Below, piece after piece: positions 38,192 through 50,146 of a stretch of DNA of 64,000 bases; position 1 is the first letter of the stretch, and every line of letters begins with the position of its first letter. Under the pieces are notes generated by a model. It was not told the DNA's origin. It worked only from the letters and a program-made list of their open reading frames with translations, and did no database searches. The position numbers and the translations under genes are program-made. Location of the stretch: the NCBI GenBank assembly GCA_963969395.1, contig OZ017799.1:25794501-25858500 (forward strand). The letters are read 5' to 3'. The DNA comes from Pseudoscleropodium purum (Eukaryota; Streptophyta; Bryopsida; Hypnales; Brachytheciaceae).

Positions 38192-38969
38192 ATAGGTGAT
38201 ATTTTTGACTGTAAATTATACTCTAGCTAGTTTAGGAGGATTTTGCTTGCATGGCGTGGGATTTTCCTCTGCTGTTTACAGACTATCAGATCAAGGCTTC
38301 AATACATAGCTGCAGTGACGGATTCTAGGCGCTCAGTGCACCACTCCCGGACTGGCGCCTTCGGCTACTGCCGTTGGAGGATCTTCTTGAAGAGGACTTG
38401 GAGAATCTGCGGGACATCTTGGACTTCTTGGAGAATCTGCTTTACAAATTTCTGCGGCAACATAGTGTACATAGGCATTATTGTAGGGCTTCTGCAAACC
38501 TTGTAAATGTGACTTTGAGTCACATGTGGCTGCCCTGTTCCGTAAAACCTGAATGTTTCTAGCTGTGTTATTCAACACAGAACTTTTACTCGTTGGCTTG
38601 TGTTGTTTGCAATCTTTTGTTGTTATTATTGTTTAGTATTTTTCTTTGCCTCATTTTCAGTGTGATTCCAAACCCTGAGACACTAGTAAATGCTTGTTTT
38701 CTTTCTCTGTACATGTACTTCTAACGAGACTTCTACTTTATCCCACAGTTTAAGGAATGCGGGCAATTAGGGAAAAAAAAATACATATAAGTAATATAGG
38801 GTACCATAAAATCAACCATTCAAGAATTTATAATTACGAATAGGGTGCAAATAATCACAACCCTTTACCATTATTTCAAATATTAGCATGGCTTATAATC
38901 CATTCTAATAGGTAAATAGCCCCCAAACAAATAGTACATTATCGCAGGTGTATACTAATTCTAAGAAGG
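38192..38969 (+). other. 3' non-coding part of the G-run transposon
   Basis: Between the transposase stop and the right inverted repeat. It contains an untranslated-looking stretch to about 38740 and then subterminal AT-rich sequence with ATAGGGT repeats. Short frames at 38243-38562 match nothing known. Confidence 0.5.
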
Positions 38970-38992
38970 AGTGCCCCCCCCGAGTCCTCGAT
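38970..38992 (-). repeat. Right terminal inverted repeat and target duplication
   Basis: AGTG, eight C, then GAG (38970-38984) is the inverted partner of the left end. It is followed by the second TCCTCGAT copy at 38985-38992, which runs directly into TCAAAGATAAC, the second half of the interrupted palindrome. Confidence 0.9.
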
Positions 38993-39057
38993 TCAAAGAT
39001 AACACTAGACTAAAAAAGATGTGCAAAAATTAAAAGAAGCCCAAACCTAGCACTTAA

Positions 39058-39085
39058 TGTATCTTTGATCCAAAGATAAATTACA
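39058..39085. repeat. Palindrome copy next to the gene B start
   Basis: GTATCTTTGATCCAAAGATAA is a member of the TATCTTCGA palindrome family, about 50 bases upstream of the first in-frame ATG of gene B at 39130. With the interrupted copy at 38985-39003 it places the motif directly upstream of this gene too. Confidence 0.7.
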
Positions 39086-39129
39086 ATTATGTTATTAACT
39101 CTAATTCTGCTTCTGCCAAAAAACAGACA

Positions 39130-42100
39130 ATGGAATCCCAAGGATGATATGACTATTTAGGAATGCAACACTACATCAAGCCCTTCAATAGATGGCAGGG
39201 AGACGAACTGTTCTTTCCCAACCTTCAAAAAGTTTATGGAGAACTCTGGCAGTTCAAACTACACGTGGACTTATCGACGTTTGTAGTCAATAAATTAAAA
39301 GACTACATCTACTTGCAACTAAAAATGAAAGACTCCAACATATGGCTAAATTGGAACTTGAACAAAAAGGTTTTACACATTGAGCATCACCAGGAATTTG
39401 TTGTCATTACATTCATAGTGATTGATGTTGATAGTAAAGAGACTGATCACTCCCACTCTATAATTTTTCATCCAACTGACTTATATGGAGTGTTTGACTA
39501 CCTCCAACTTGCTAGCAATCTCACGAATGCCAATTTAGACTCATTGGCAATGGACTTTATGAAGCAATTTAGTTCGTGGCTATTGATGGATGCTGCAACT
39601 AAGTCATGGAAGTTAAATATTGTTCACTGTTGCCTTGAGAAGCAAGCTATTCAGAATGTCCTGTATAAAAGACAAGGACAAGGGCAAGGAAGCAGGCGAG
39701 GGAGAGCACCACAAGAACAAGAACCTCAAACGGAAACAAGGTCCACTGGACGAGGAAGATCCTCAAGTTGGGGCAATGGCGAGGTTGTAAACAAGTTCGC
39801 AATTCAAGTGCCAATTTTACCAACAGGCATGGCACCTTGCAATGGTATTCCTTGTGCTTCTTAGAATACAAAGTGCATGACGTTGACAAATGACAATGGA
39901 ATAGAGGTGGCTAAAAGGATATGTTACAATGTTGATGTAGATCTTATCATTGACATGGTTGGGAAGCCATTGGGTGACGACCGTGTTGCAATTCAAATTG
40001 CAGAGTCGTTGTATGAGGTTGAAGTTCCATCGTCATGGATGTGGTTAATGCAGTCTTGGCACATTTTGAAGGTCTATCTCAAAGGTGCTAACTTGTATGA
40101 TCACAATCAAACTTTTTGTACAAGAAAGCTCTCAATTCATCCAAGCAATGCTGGGTCAAAGTTTGTTCATATGAATCCTGTCCAGAGAGGAAAGAGCCAA
40201 TCAATCCTCCTAAGAAGGAAGTCATCTTGACAGCACAAGCAATCATTGGGGTGTCTTCAATAATTTGTTGCCGCTTGAATTGCCTTCAAGCATTTCCACA
40301 CAATGAAATTCAAACTATTCAGTCCCTTATTCATGTGGATGGTCAAGTATTTTGGCGAAAGTCATGTTTACTTGACATGCACAAGTAAATCCACCATCTT
40401 TCCGGTGGAAGAGAAGTGATCACCTCGGTGAACCGCGATATTTGTCTCATTGCCTAGTGGACCATCTATGGAGTCTCAAGAGCTACCTTCTATAGGTACA
40501 AGGAGATGGCTAAAGATGATAAGCAACCAGAGGAGCATAGTAATTTAGGCTTGAAGAAACCCTGGACACATACACTACAAGCAACAGCCACCCTTTGATT
40601 TCTACTAAAAATCTCTATTGATCCCATGCCGCACAAGTCAAAGACACTTCAGTTAGGGGAGAAAGTTCCGTCTATGGGCCTACCATCTACATTTCAATGG
40701 AGGGACAAGTTGTTTGAGATCAACAACACTAATTCGACCTTCCAATTGCAACATATTTCTGCAAGTGGGTTGAATAGGATCTAGCGTAATTCATTTCCAA
40801 AGTACACTCCAAAGGCTCGTGGAGATAGTTTTGCTCATCGTAGTGTGTGTGACAAACTCAAGCAACTCAGGAGCACTTGCACTCTACATTTAAGGGCACA
40901 AAAAGTGTAGACTAACAAATTAAAAGTTCACTTTCAAGAATAGAGAACGCATAGGGAGTTGTACTACGCAAACCACAATTTCTCTGAGAAGTATCTTCAA
41001 AAGGTTCTCACCATTATATACGACAAAATGGATCACTCGAAGACAGCTTCTCTACATTTCTCTCACAAAAGCAAGGCAAATAATTCTTTCATAAAGTTGC
41101 CAATTGTTGTTACATGTATGATTGCTTGCGGTCATGGAAACGTGTGATATGCGCATTATGGCTTGGACATCTTTCCAATGGATTCCAACCACATTGTGGG
41201 GTCTACTGCAAAATTGTTGTGAGATCTGGAGTCTAAACCAAAGGTTTCTTCATATCAATTGTTTGATATGGAGGATACAATTCATGCATTGTCAAAAGCC
41301 ATATTAGATGGTTCAGAGATTTAAGTCGATTTCCTTCCAACTCGCCCTGTAGAGGTTGTTCAACCTTAACCCCTCCCTCCAATACTATTTCTTCAGCTAG
41401 ACAATGCCATTGGAGACAACAAGAATTGTTGGGTTTTTGCATTTTGCTCACTCCTTGTATACATAGCTGTTTTGTAAGGTCTTAGTCAATTTTCTCATTG
41501 TTGGACACACTCATGAGGACATTGATGCTCTTTTTGGTCGTTGGAATAGCAAGTTAAAGACGAATGACTACCCTACACTTTCAAGGTTGATAAAGTCTTT
41601 TATAGATTGCAAAGAACCTGTAATCCTTCATTTCACAAAGGAGGTTCTTGACTTCAAGCGATTAGTAGAAGGAAACTTACATATAGGTGATGATTCTCTA
41701 ACAAGTCATTTTCAAACTCAACAATTTAAGTTTTACAAAAATTCCAGCGAATGGCCCTTGATGTAGAACAAAATTCTTTGTACGAATGCCAATTGGTTGC
41801 CCAAAGAAAGAGGGGGAATTCGCTTGTGGATGGAGACAACAGATGGGTGCTCGAAAGTGCCAGGGGGTAGTCCTGAACCTTTGGCTCTACAACTAATGCA
41901 GGTCTTTGATGAGGTTTGCAAAGGTTTAGATGAGTACATTGCATTGTCAGGGGCCACGGTGAATCAAGAGTTATCTAGAGATTTTCGAAGGAAGAATGAG
42001 ATAGTGAAGCAATATTGGGAGGGGGTGAGAAGTACTCTCAATGAATCTTTTGTGAGGTGTGAGGCATTGCGGGATGGATTTTGGCCTCATTCCGTAGTTG

Positions 42101-42609
42101 CCAATGAGGTTGAGAGTCAATTCCATGGTGATGGTACAATATGTACAAAGTTTGTAGACGATGCACCCTTTGTTGGAAAAAAATGTAACCATCCCGCTCC
42201 TTCATTCAATGTTTACCGTGATGTATGTGCAAGTCACTTTCTTGTGGTCCGTCCTATTGATGGTGACCTCCGTCCACTTTGGCTTGCTTGGGCACTCACA
42301 AACCCTAATCCGGATCTAGGGCATGTCAATTCCATTCAGTTGCAATATTAGACTTCCATGTCTTTCCAACACACTGACGAGGACACATATTCAGGATGGG
42401 ACACTAAATAAGGGAATTCATGGTGTGAAGACAAGGCTATCTCCTCTAGCTAGACACATACTAACTATATCATGATTGCGTGGAAGCCACATGTTAGGGT
42501 AGAGACGTCGGATCCAAGAATCAAAATTCCAAAAGTTCAAATTGCTATTATAAAGTCATTGGTGGAATCGTACGTGCTCGTTGAAAGCATCAATGCATCT
42601 TTGGCATGA
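39130..42609 (+). pseudogene. Decayed gene B, DUF7869-type transposase-like protein
   Basis: The N-terminal part (39130-40110) starts MESQG, contains a Gln/Arg/Gly-rich stretch (near 39665-39770) and continues past a TAG at 39862. After a frameshift near 40115 the second part carries a Cys-rich region, then GVSRATFYRYKEMA (near 40470) and a core. The core motifs are DKMDHSK (near 41025), QLDNAIGDNKN (near 41397) and GHTHEDIDALFGRW (near 41504), followed by LWLAWALTNPN and SGWDTK near 42280-42405. These motifs match a family in many eukaryotes labelled DUF7869, which I believe is an RNase H-fold transposase; the Asp of the first two motifs and the acidic residues of the third could form the catalytic set. 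More than ten stops and several shifts make it nonfunctional. It points away from gene A and shares upstream palindromes with it. Confidence 0.7.
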
Positions 42610-43608
42610 AGATACCTGCTTAGTCAATTAATTTGTTCTCTAGAAAGTTGTTGGAGCTTTTAGAAGTTTTTCATTGTCCTTTTAAAGTAGAAAAAGCATT
42701 AAAAAAATAGAAAAAGATAAAATATAGGCAAAAAAATACAAAAAAGTAGGAAAAAAATTTATAATTAGAAAAAAAATGGAAATTACAAATAGAATTAGTT
42801 AGGAAGTTCCTTTATTTTAGAGATTTGATCAATTTCTATACTATTTATAAATTGGGTTTACTATATATTCAATTGATATGTAATGAATTTTTATTATTTT
42901 TGAAATATTAAATTTGTAGTTTTATACTTCTTTATTGAATATTATAATTCATTTTTATTTGTTTTCTAAAGTTATACTTATTATTATTGATGTACTTCTA
43001 TATGTATTTTCTAAACTAATTCTAGCTAAAAATTTCTTTTCTTATCATAAGTAAGAGTTTTTACTTCAATATTTAAGCTAATTAATTATTGATAATTCTA
43101 GTTTTTTGGAAATATGGAAGTCTCAATTTATTGAAGTGTCTCAAATTAATGACTTCTTTTTTATACTAAATTTAGGATCATGATTCAAAATGAGACTTCA
43201 CATTCTCTCATTTTAATGAATATGGCCTTCATTGATGCTTATCATATGGTTGATTGAATGAAAATATTTCAAATTTGTACTCAATTTCAGATATCATTGT
43301 ACACTTTGAAAAAAGAAAATGAACTATTATGTAGAAATGCAAAATAGACATGTTCACTCATATAAATAAGTGACAAAAAAATCTGGCTAATTTTACACAT
43401 GTTGTAAGATACTAAGAATTTCCATCTCTAACTAAAAGGTGAGGATTTCAAATCCCATAGCTTGCTTGTTAATTACCAAAGGCTACCCAAGTAGCCCAAA
43501 TTTTTGGCTCTTACACAAACATTAGAAAAAACTTGAGTCCTATAGAGGGCTGTTAAGGATTTTGTTTTTAGTGCCCCGCAATGCAATTAAAAAAAGAAAA
43601 CAAAAAAC

Positions 43609-43610
<2 letters not shown>
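42610..43610. other. AT-rich DNA after gene B, no gene seen
   Basis: Extremely AT-rich with A-tract repeats near 42680-42790. If A and B belong to one transposon, its right end should lie here or beyond, but I found no inverted repeat partner near 15 kb. Confidence 0.5.

Positions 43611-43611
<1 letters not shown>

Positions 43612-43641
<30 letters not shown>
43612..43641. repeat. (AT)n microsatellite
   Basis: About fifteen uninterrupted AT/TA units. Confidence 0.95.
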
Positions 43642-43644
<3 letters not shown>

Positions 43645-43679
43645 AAAAAATAAAAAAAACATTAGAAAAGTATAAAAAC

Positions 43680-43835
43680 TTCATGTGGCGTTGACGTGGC
43701 ACAAGTAGTGCTACGTTAGCAACTTTCATTAAAAAATAAAAAAACATTAGAATTCCTCTCTAATTGCACCGAGTTAGTTGCAAGCACTTCAAAATTCATG
43801 GCCTTTCCGAGGCCTGAAATTTTTTGTAATGTGGG
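43680..43835. repeat. Dispersed AT-rich repeat, copy 2
   Basis: Matches 30-185 in the same orientation (GTGGCACAAGTAGTGC, ATTAAAAAATAAAAAA, TAATTGCACC, GGCCTGAAATTTTT). Family not recognised. Confidence 0.5.
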
Positions 43836-44799
43836 CAATTCTGAATTTTTAGATAGATAGCTTAGATAGGCACTATTTCTAATAGGCTTTTCAACATGCT
43901 TTCCAACACTCTTTTCAACATTTTTTTTGACACTCTTTCCAAAACTCTTTTTAATATACTAGATTTGACACTTTTTACAGCATATGTTAAAGTGTTGATA
44001 AATAAGAATTTTTGTGACGTTATAATGTAAAAAGTCAAAAACAACATCCTTATAGAGTAGTGAGAGGGGGACTTCTCCATTTTTTGTCCTTCACTTTACT
44101 TGCACCCATTTATTTCTATTTCAAATAGTATTTCATTAGTGCCACATGCTATATAGTTGTGCCTCTTCCTCTACTATACAAAACCACACATAAATGTATT
44201 AGGAATAAATATTGACACAATAAAGTCATACCAAAAATACAAAAGCTTTTCTTATCCAATACAAACTCCAGATGCTACACACTAATAAATGCAAGAATAT
44301 TTGAAGACTAACCACTACACCTAAGAGTCTCTACATAGCTAACTCTCTGTGTATGTCAATCCTTCAATAATTGTCATTGTAACTTTCAATTTTACCTAGA
44401 CCTCCTATATCTACCAAATACACAATACCAATATTGACCTTGATTTCACTCATGAAAAAAACAAAATATCTAATTTGTTGAATTTACTATTTGAATTTTT
44501 TTTCCATTATCATTTTTCTCCGCTATCTATACAATTGAAGCAAAACAAATACTAAACATTTATATAAAATATCCAAGTTCAAACACATAAATTCTATAAT
44601 GAAACACACAAACTCTAATCATCACTATAGTTGGTACTCATGCTTCAATTCACATCCTAAACTAAACATAAATACAACTTCCACAACCTTCTTATGAATC
44701 TAAATCTTCATATACAATATGTTCAAGTTCGAGGTTCTTCAAACCATATAGAATCTCCCTTTCAACTCCAAAATGTCCATTCAAGGCCTCTTTTGAGCA
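43836..44799. other. AT-rich DNA with a short imperfect tandem stretch
   Basis: At 43882-43950 units like CAACACTCTTTTCAACA and GACACTCTTTCCAAAACTC repeat imperfectly with a period near 20. The minus frame across it reads as a Val-Leu-Lys-rich repeat and is a by-product. No gene supported. Confidence 0.45.
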
Positions 44800-45429
44800 G
44801 CTAGGAATTGGCTTAAAATGAGAAAAAGCCAAAATATTGATAAGTTGCATCAATTTTTTGAATTGTAAGCAGACAAATTTAAACAAAATATGTTAAAGAT
44901 CATATTGAAAAAGAAATCACAACGATATCACTTATGGATTGCAAAATCATAATGTTTGATTGTAAGGGTGTAAAAAATCGTGCAAATAATTTGAAGTCTT
45001 TCAATTCTCTTTTCACATGTTAAATCTAAAACATTGGTCACCAAAAGAATATGAGGTTATAGTACATAACATTAATAACTCCAATCAATTTATGGCTTCT
45101 CAAAATCTCGTCCACAATTTTTTTAAATGAATTCCAAATGTGAACCTTCTCCAAGATCATGCATTTGAGGCTCATTTGCAAGACAACTCTCAATACTATA
45201 GAAAGTCAAGATTGCAATGGACACCCTTGCACAAAATCTTGAATAGAAAAATCACAATCAATCATTCTCAAAATCAGATTTTTAATGCTTAAACTAGACG
45301 TTGAAAAGAATTTTTCAAAAATAGACTATAAAATATAAGAGATTAAAAATAGTAACTTGACAAGGTTTTTGTTTAGCTTCAAAGTATTGTTGACACTAGA
45401 ATTTGGTGCCTCGAACATTCAGGGGTTAA
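44800..45429 (+). mobile_element. TTAACCCCTAAA-end element, copy 3
   Basis: The right end reads CATTCAGGGGTTAA. The interior aligns with the reverse complement of 4047-4709 along most of its length and with 13360-13574 at both ends. The left end is too eroded to place exactly. It shows that copy 2 lost its middle. Confidence 0.6.
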
Positions 45430-45996
45430 AGAACATATTTAGTATTGGAGTCGCTCATGCTAGTTCTTGAATTTTAGGTGAGACTCAATACAAGCACACT
45501 CTTTAATTTACACCAATCTGACAAGAACGATGTGACTGTGACTATGACTATGAGGCTTTGTCCACTCCAACTTTGTGCAGTGTGAACATGATTGTAGATG
45601 GGATTCAGAAACCTGAGAGTCGATGCCATAACTTAGTCTCAGAGCCAAATAAGTTTTAGAAGGGTTGCAGTTCCTCTCTCTCTCTCTCTGTCACACCCCC
45701 TGGCTAATAGGACAAGTAGGTGTAAGTCCACTGAGGGAGTCCAATAAGCCCAGGCAGAGGCTCAGTCCCCCCTCCCTCCCTGTGGTTTCTCCTGTGACCT
45801 CCCCGCCAGGAGACGTTCTCTTCTCTTTCTCGTCTCCACTCCTCTTCTCGTCTCATTTGCTCCGTTGTGTGCTGTGTGCTGTGTGTTCTCTTCTCTTCCC
45901 GTCCCGTTTCGACTTCTTTTGTCGCTGCTGCTGCAGTTGTGGGTTTGCTTGCCTGCCGGTCCCGGTCCGGGGTGTGCCTGCCGTCTGTCGCCGACC
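45430..45996 (+). promoter_or_regulatory. Promoter and 5' leader of the ABI-like gene
   Basis: Composition changes from AT-rich to GC/CT-rich at about 45660. A perfect CT microsatellite lies at 45674-45689, a pyrimidine patch common in plant leaders, followed by TC-rich text to the ATG. No TATA box was identified. Several short upstream ATGs are present in other frames. Confidence 0.5.
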
Positions 45997-48900
45997 ATGG
46001 GTACCGCGACGGCCCCGCGGACTGGATCTCCCCGCCGGCCACCTCCCCATTCCGCCTCTCGCAGTACCTCGCCTTCCCCTTCGCCTTCGGTCGACGACGA
46101 CGACGCCGATCCCGCGCACATGACTTTCGACGAGCTCGAAATGCAACGCAGTCGTCACTTTGTGCAAGCTCTCAAGGTACGGACCCCCCGCCCCTGTCCC
46201 GCCCACTCGCCCTAAACCTCTCGCACCCCACCTTCTCCTTAGACCTCCTTCCGCAGTCGGTCCTTTCGTCCACATTGCGCAGCCGTCCTTCTGCTCGGCC
46301 GGGGGTGGGAGAAGCAGTAGCAGTCCATTCCGTTTCCTCACGATCGTGGGGTAGTTAGTTAGTTAACACCGGAAGAGAAGACGAGGGGGAGGGTAGAGGC
46401 GTAGGAGCCTTTGTCCGGAGGGACTGCCAGCAATTCCGCTAGAAGGTTTCTGGAATTCTGTCCTCACACTGCGAAGGAACTGGACATTATTATTATGGGG
46501 AGCTCTGTACACATGCTTCAACTCAGTTCGGGTAGAAATACAGACAGCCAAAGAAAGGATCGATGAAATCGACGAAGATGGGGGCTTCAAGCACACAGGC
46601 GAGGCGATAAGCAGCAGGCTGAGGCTGAGGCTGGAGCTCTCGTTTTGGGTCGTCGACTACTGTGGAAGCGACTGTCACGTAATCATCGACACTCAAATTG
46701 TGCCGAGTGGGATCATTGAATCCGTTCTTGCCGCCTACTATGACTCCCCAGGGCGTTGCTTTTTACGTAGTTCTAGGGTCTAGAGAGCACTATAGTGCAA
46801 TCGTGTCCAGTTGTAATTACGCTCGTCGTTTGTCCAGCACCCTCAGTAGTCATATTTGTCCTCCGTTTGAAGCTAGAGTTTTCCGAATTTTTCCTTGTAT
46901 AGCCTGACCTCCTGCTTGTACTGTCTATGGCAGTAGTAGTAGACACAAAACCACCAGTATCAGGGTCGAAACAACTGTTGTACGTTTCTAAGGCTGAACC
47001 AGTGACTTCTTCGTCGTCGTCGTCTTCTTCGTCGCTCAGCAAGATCCAGTTGACCGAGGGCTTCCAGAAGCTCAGCGCCCCGGGTTTCACTCTTTTTTTT
47101 GGTCCGAGTGCTGCTGCTGTTTTGGAAGGAGACTCTCACTGATAGCGGTTCCAGATAGCGGTCTGGCGCTCTGCGAGGAGCATGTGGACTTTGGGGTCAT
47201 CCTTGCAAGACGACCGTGGTGTAAATACCTTGTGAATTGCGTGGAGCTACCTAGAGTTGAGGTTGATGAGGATTGCTTGTCTTTGTGCGCAGGAGCTGAA
47301 GAACCTTCGACCCCAGCTTTATTCGGCGGCTGAGTACTGTGAATCGTCTTACCTTTACAGCGACCAGAAGCAAGTGTAAGTGAGCTGCAAAATGTAGAGT
47401 TGTTATTTTTGAGCTGCTCCCTCCCTGTGTCGCTTACCCAGTGACTAAAGGTGTCGCTATGTGGAAATGTATGTGGCGATCAGTGTAACGTGACGAATTT
47501 AGTTAATGTGAATCCGTGTAGCCTAAACTTAATCAGCACTTTCCACAGTGTCGTGACTGACAAGAATGTGTTTCCGCACAGAACTGTCGTGCAAGAAACG
47601 AACAATTATTCATTCTCCTGATACGGCTGCATCATTCCAGTTGGAAGCAAAGCTCACATGTGAATTGTTTTATAATACCGTATCCCAGGGTGCTGGACAA
47701 TCTGAAGGACTACTCGGTAAAAGCCTTGGTCAATGCAGTGGACCATTTGGGTACAGTTGCCTATAAGCTCAATGACCTCCTTGGACAGCAGACTACAGAA
47801 ATTTCAGCAACTGAGCTTCGAGCAGCCTCAGTGGCTCAGGTACAGTTCCTGACTATGTGAGAGCAGGCTTTCTTCCTGAATGTCTGAATTAGTTTTGTTC
47901 AACTTCGCAGAAACGTATTTTGTTGGAGTGATCGAATTTCAGGATTTGGGTAGACTTTGGTGTTTGTTGCTAGAGTTTACTCAGCTGACCGGGTTTTTTC
48001 TGCTGGAACGATCATCAATCAGACGCCCCTCACATACCTTTCGGGCATTCTCCTCTTTTTGACCATATTTTCTTCCTCTGCAGCGAATGCGCTCCTGTCA
48101 AGAGCATTCAGATCGAGAAGGGCTCAAGCAGCAATCGTTGGCTAAAACGATGCATGCTAACCACAAGCATTATGTTTTGCCGGGTACACATCCTTGTACC
48201 GTCTCTTCGGTTCCTTTTGTTCAGTCGTGCGTGACACTCGTATTAGTGAAATGTGCACTGGAAATCGAGGGTTCGAAATATTTGAAGGTCATTTGAGGAA
48301 CTGCACCCACTTGTACGTCTGCTGTAAAGTGCCGACTATCGAGTGTTATCCCTTTGAAAGACTGATGAACATCGAGTTGAATACTATAATTCTATGAAGC
48401 TGTGTACTCTTGTTTGAGTGCATGCTCATGCTGGTAACGTTTTGCAGATCCATGTGCTGGAGAACTGAACCCTTCTCTACTGCGTGAGAATTTTGATTCC
48501 GTTCATTCTCGCCAGTCGCCATTGAAAGCAGAATCTCACCCTCACCCAGCTTCACAACTGCAACCGCAACCACTGGCGAAGGATTCTTCATCGGCTGACT
48601 TTGCTAGTATGTAACATTATTTCCTATTTGGTTTTCGTAGTCATGTGTGCTGAGTGTTGCCATCTGCAAGAGTTGTTTTGAAGTATAATTAACTGTGACT
48701 TGCAATAAATAAGGGCACCTCATCTTCACAATATCTCATCTCCAGGATGTTGTAGTTTTCTTAGTTATGTATGAAGGTATCAGGTCGACCACTTGTATGG
48801 CAGCTTGTCGACTCACCTGCATTTCTCTAACGCAAAGACGAAAGCGGCTTCTACAGTTTTGGTGGATCCCTTTGTGAAATGGAAAGATTCACGAGTTATC

Positions 48901-50146
48901 ATTTCTTGTTTGAGTAGGTTCGAGTGGATCAAAGTCTTTGGCATGGCATTTTACTTCAGAGGCGGCGCCAATCTCCACTAGTGAAGGCAGCAATGTTAGC
49001 AAACGGTCTATCAGGTGAATACTAATATCATTATCCAACAACTTGCCGCTTGAGGTGTATTTTTTTATTTTCTTCTTGGTTTAGACAGATATGCATCACA
49101 TTCTTTTTTATCCTTGGTATTTGTTATTGTTAATCTTTCCTGTTGGAGTAGTATGTTCTATTTTTATTTCAGTTTCGTCTTATATCTACTTGCTTAGTAG
49201 AACTTTCCTTTCCTCGAACAATCATAAGCTATAGAATGTTGGTGTGCTCCGGTCTCATGCTCAGTTGGAATAAATGTAACAGTGCTGGCCGGCGAACGCC
49301 CCCGCCAACAGCTTCGGGTAGGAAAGTTTTGGAGACTTCTTTGTCGAAAGGCTCCTTTCTCACTCCCTCTCTATGTATGTATCCCTTCATTACTTCATCT
49401 CTTTGCTGCCTGTCCAAATGATACCAACTCCATCGATTTTGATGAGTCATATAGAACATCCAACGACTTATTAAATTTATATTTGGGGCATTTAATGGTT
49501 CGGTATGCGAGATTGTGAAGAGCTTGACGGACCTCTGTAGTAAATGTTGTGGATATGACCATCGCGTTGCATTCAGATGGTGAAGTTGGTGACTGACATG
49601 GACTGATCATTTTTTCTGTAGATAATGGTGACTCGATGCCAAGAACAACGGAGGCGGGTTTATCCACTTCGAAATATCCTGCATCTGCTAAACTGAGCAC
49701 TCAAAGATCAGGTTCCTTTACACCGGCCAAAACAGCCCCTCCTACGCGGGTATGTTTCGTATCCTGATTTGCTTCGCTATTGTTGATGATAGTGACTTTT
49801 TCTGCAATAATGATTGTTGCAGTGTAGTGTTTTTTCAACGGAGAACCATTTCGTTTGTGTATCTTAAGTATATCTTGACTACGTGTTGCGATGCATTTGC
49901 AGTACATTATCACTTGTCTGTTTTGATGAATGATTAGAATGGACAAATTTAGTTTTTGTTCAAGTGGCGTGTTTGGGTTCCCAGGGTGCTGGCTTTGTGC
50001 GGTCATCCACTATGATTCCAGCAACGCATGGAGGTGAAAATGATTCTGCCAAAGATACTAGGAGTGCACAGGTACGGAGCAAGAGCTTGTTACGCTCTTT
50101 GCTGGGGCGAAAGAGTTCCAAGGCGTCGACTCCAAAGCCTGCCTGA
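45997..50146 (+). CDS. ABIL: ABI-like protein, subunit of the SCAR/WAVE complex
   Basis: ABI-like proteins are subunits of the SCAR/WAVE complex, which activates ARP2/3 and actin branching in polarised plant growth. Exons: 45997-46176, 47293-47375, 47689-47839, 48084-48183, 48448-48606, 48918-49014, 49283-49317, 49622-49749, 49985-50146, all with matching phases, giving 364 residues. After a Ser/Pro/Asp-rich start (residues 1-40), the conserved helical domain reads LKNLRPQLYSAAEYCESSY, VLDNLKDYSVKALVNAVDHL and RMRSCQEHSDREGLKQQSL, which I recognise from plant ABIL proteins. The middle is Ser/Pro-rich with KSLAWHFTSE. The C-terminus is basic (SKSLLRSLLGRKSSK), as in the family. The start lies in a good context (GACCATGG) in the exon that runs into the conserved domain. 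The small exon 49283-49317 is the least certain. Confidence 0.92.

Larger units (their letters stand above)
33038..38984 (+). mobile_element. DNA transposon with G-run inverted repeats and 8-bp target duplication
   Basis: A 5947-bp element. The left end is CTC, eleven G, then CACT; the inverted right end is CTC, eight G, then CACT. Both are flanked by TCCTCGAT. Subterminal blocks on both sides contain ATAGGGTGC-like repeats (near 33145, 38797 and 38842). It encodes one large, decayed DDE-type transposase (33899-38191) and little else. An 8-bp duplication is typical of hAT, P and KDZ-type elements, but the protein does not look like hAT to me. It inserted into a palindrome copy of an older element, so it is younger than that element. 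Confidence 0.9.

Noticed and set aside
33038..38984. Assigning the G-run transposon to the hAT superfamily from its 8-bp duplication
   Set aside because: The terminal repeats and protein motifs do not match hAT; the duplication length alone is shared by several superfamilies.
43862..44080. 72-codon minus frame with Val-Leu-Lys repeats
   Set aside because: It is a translation of an imperfect tandem DNA repeat, with no evidence of a gene.
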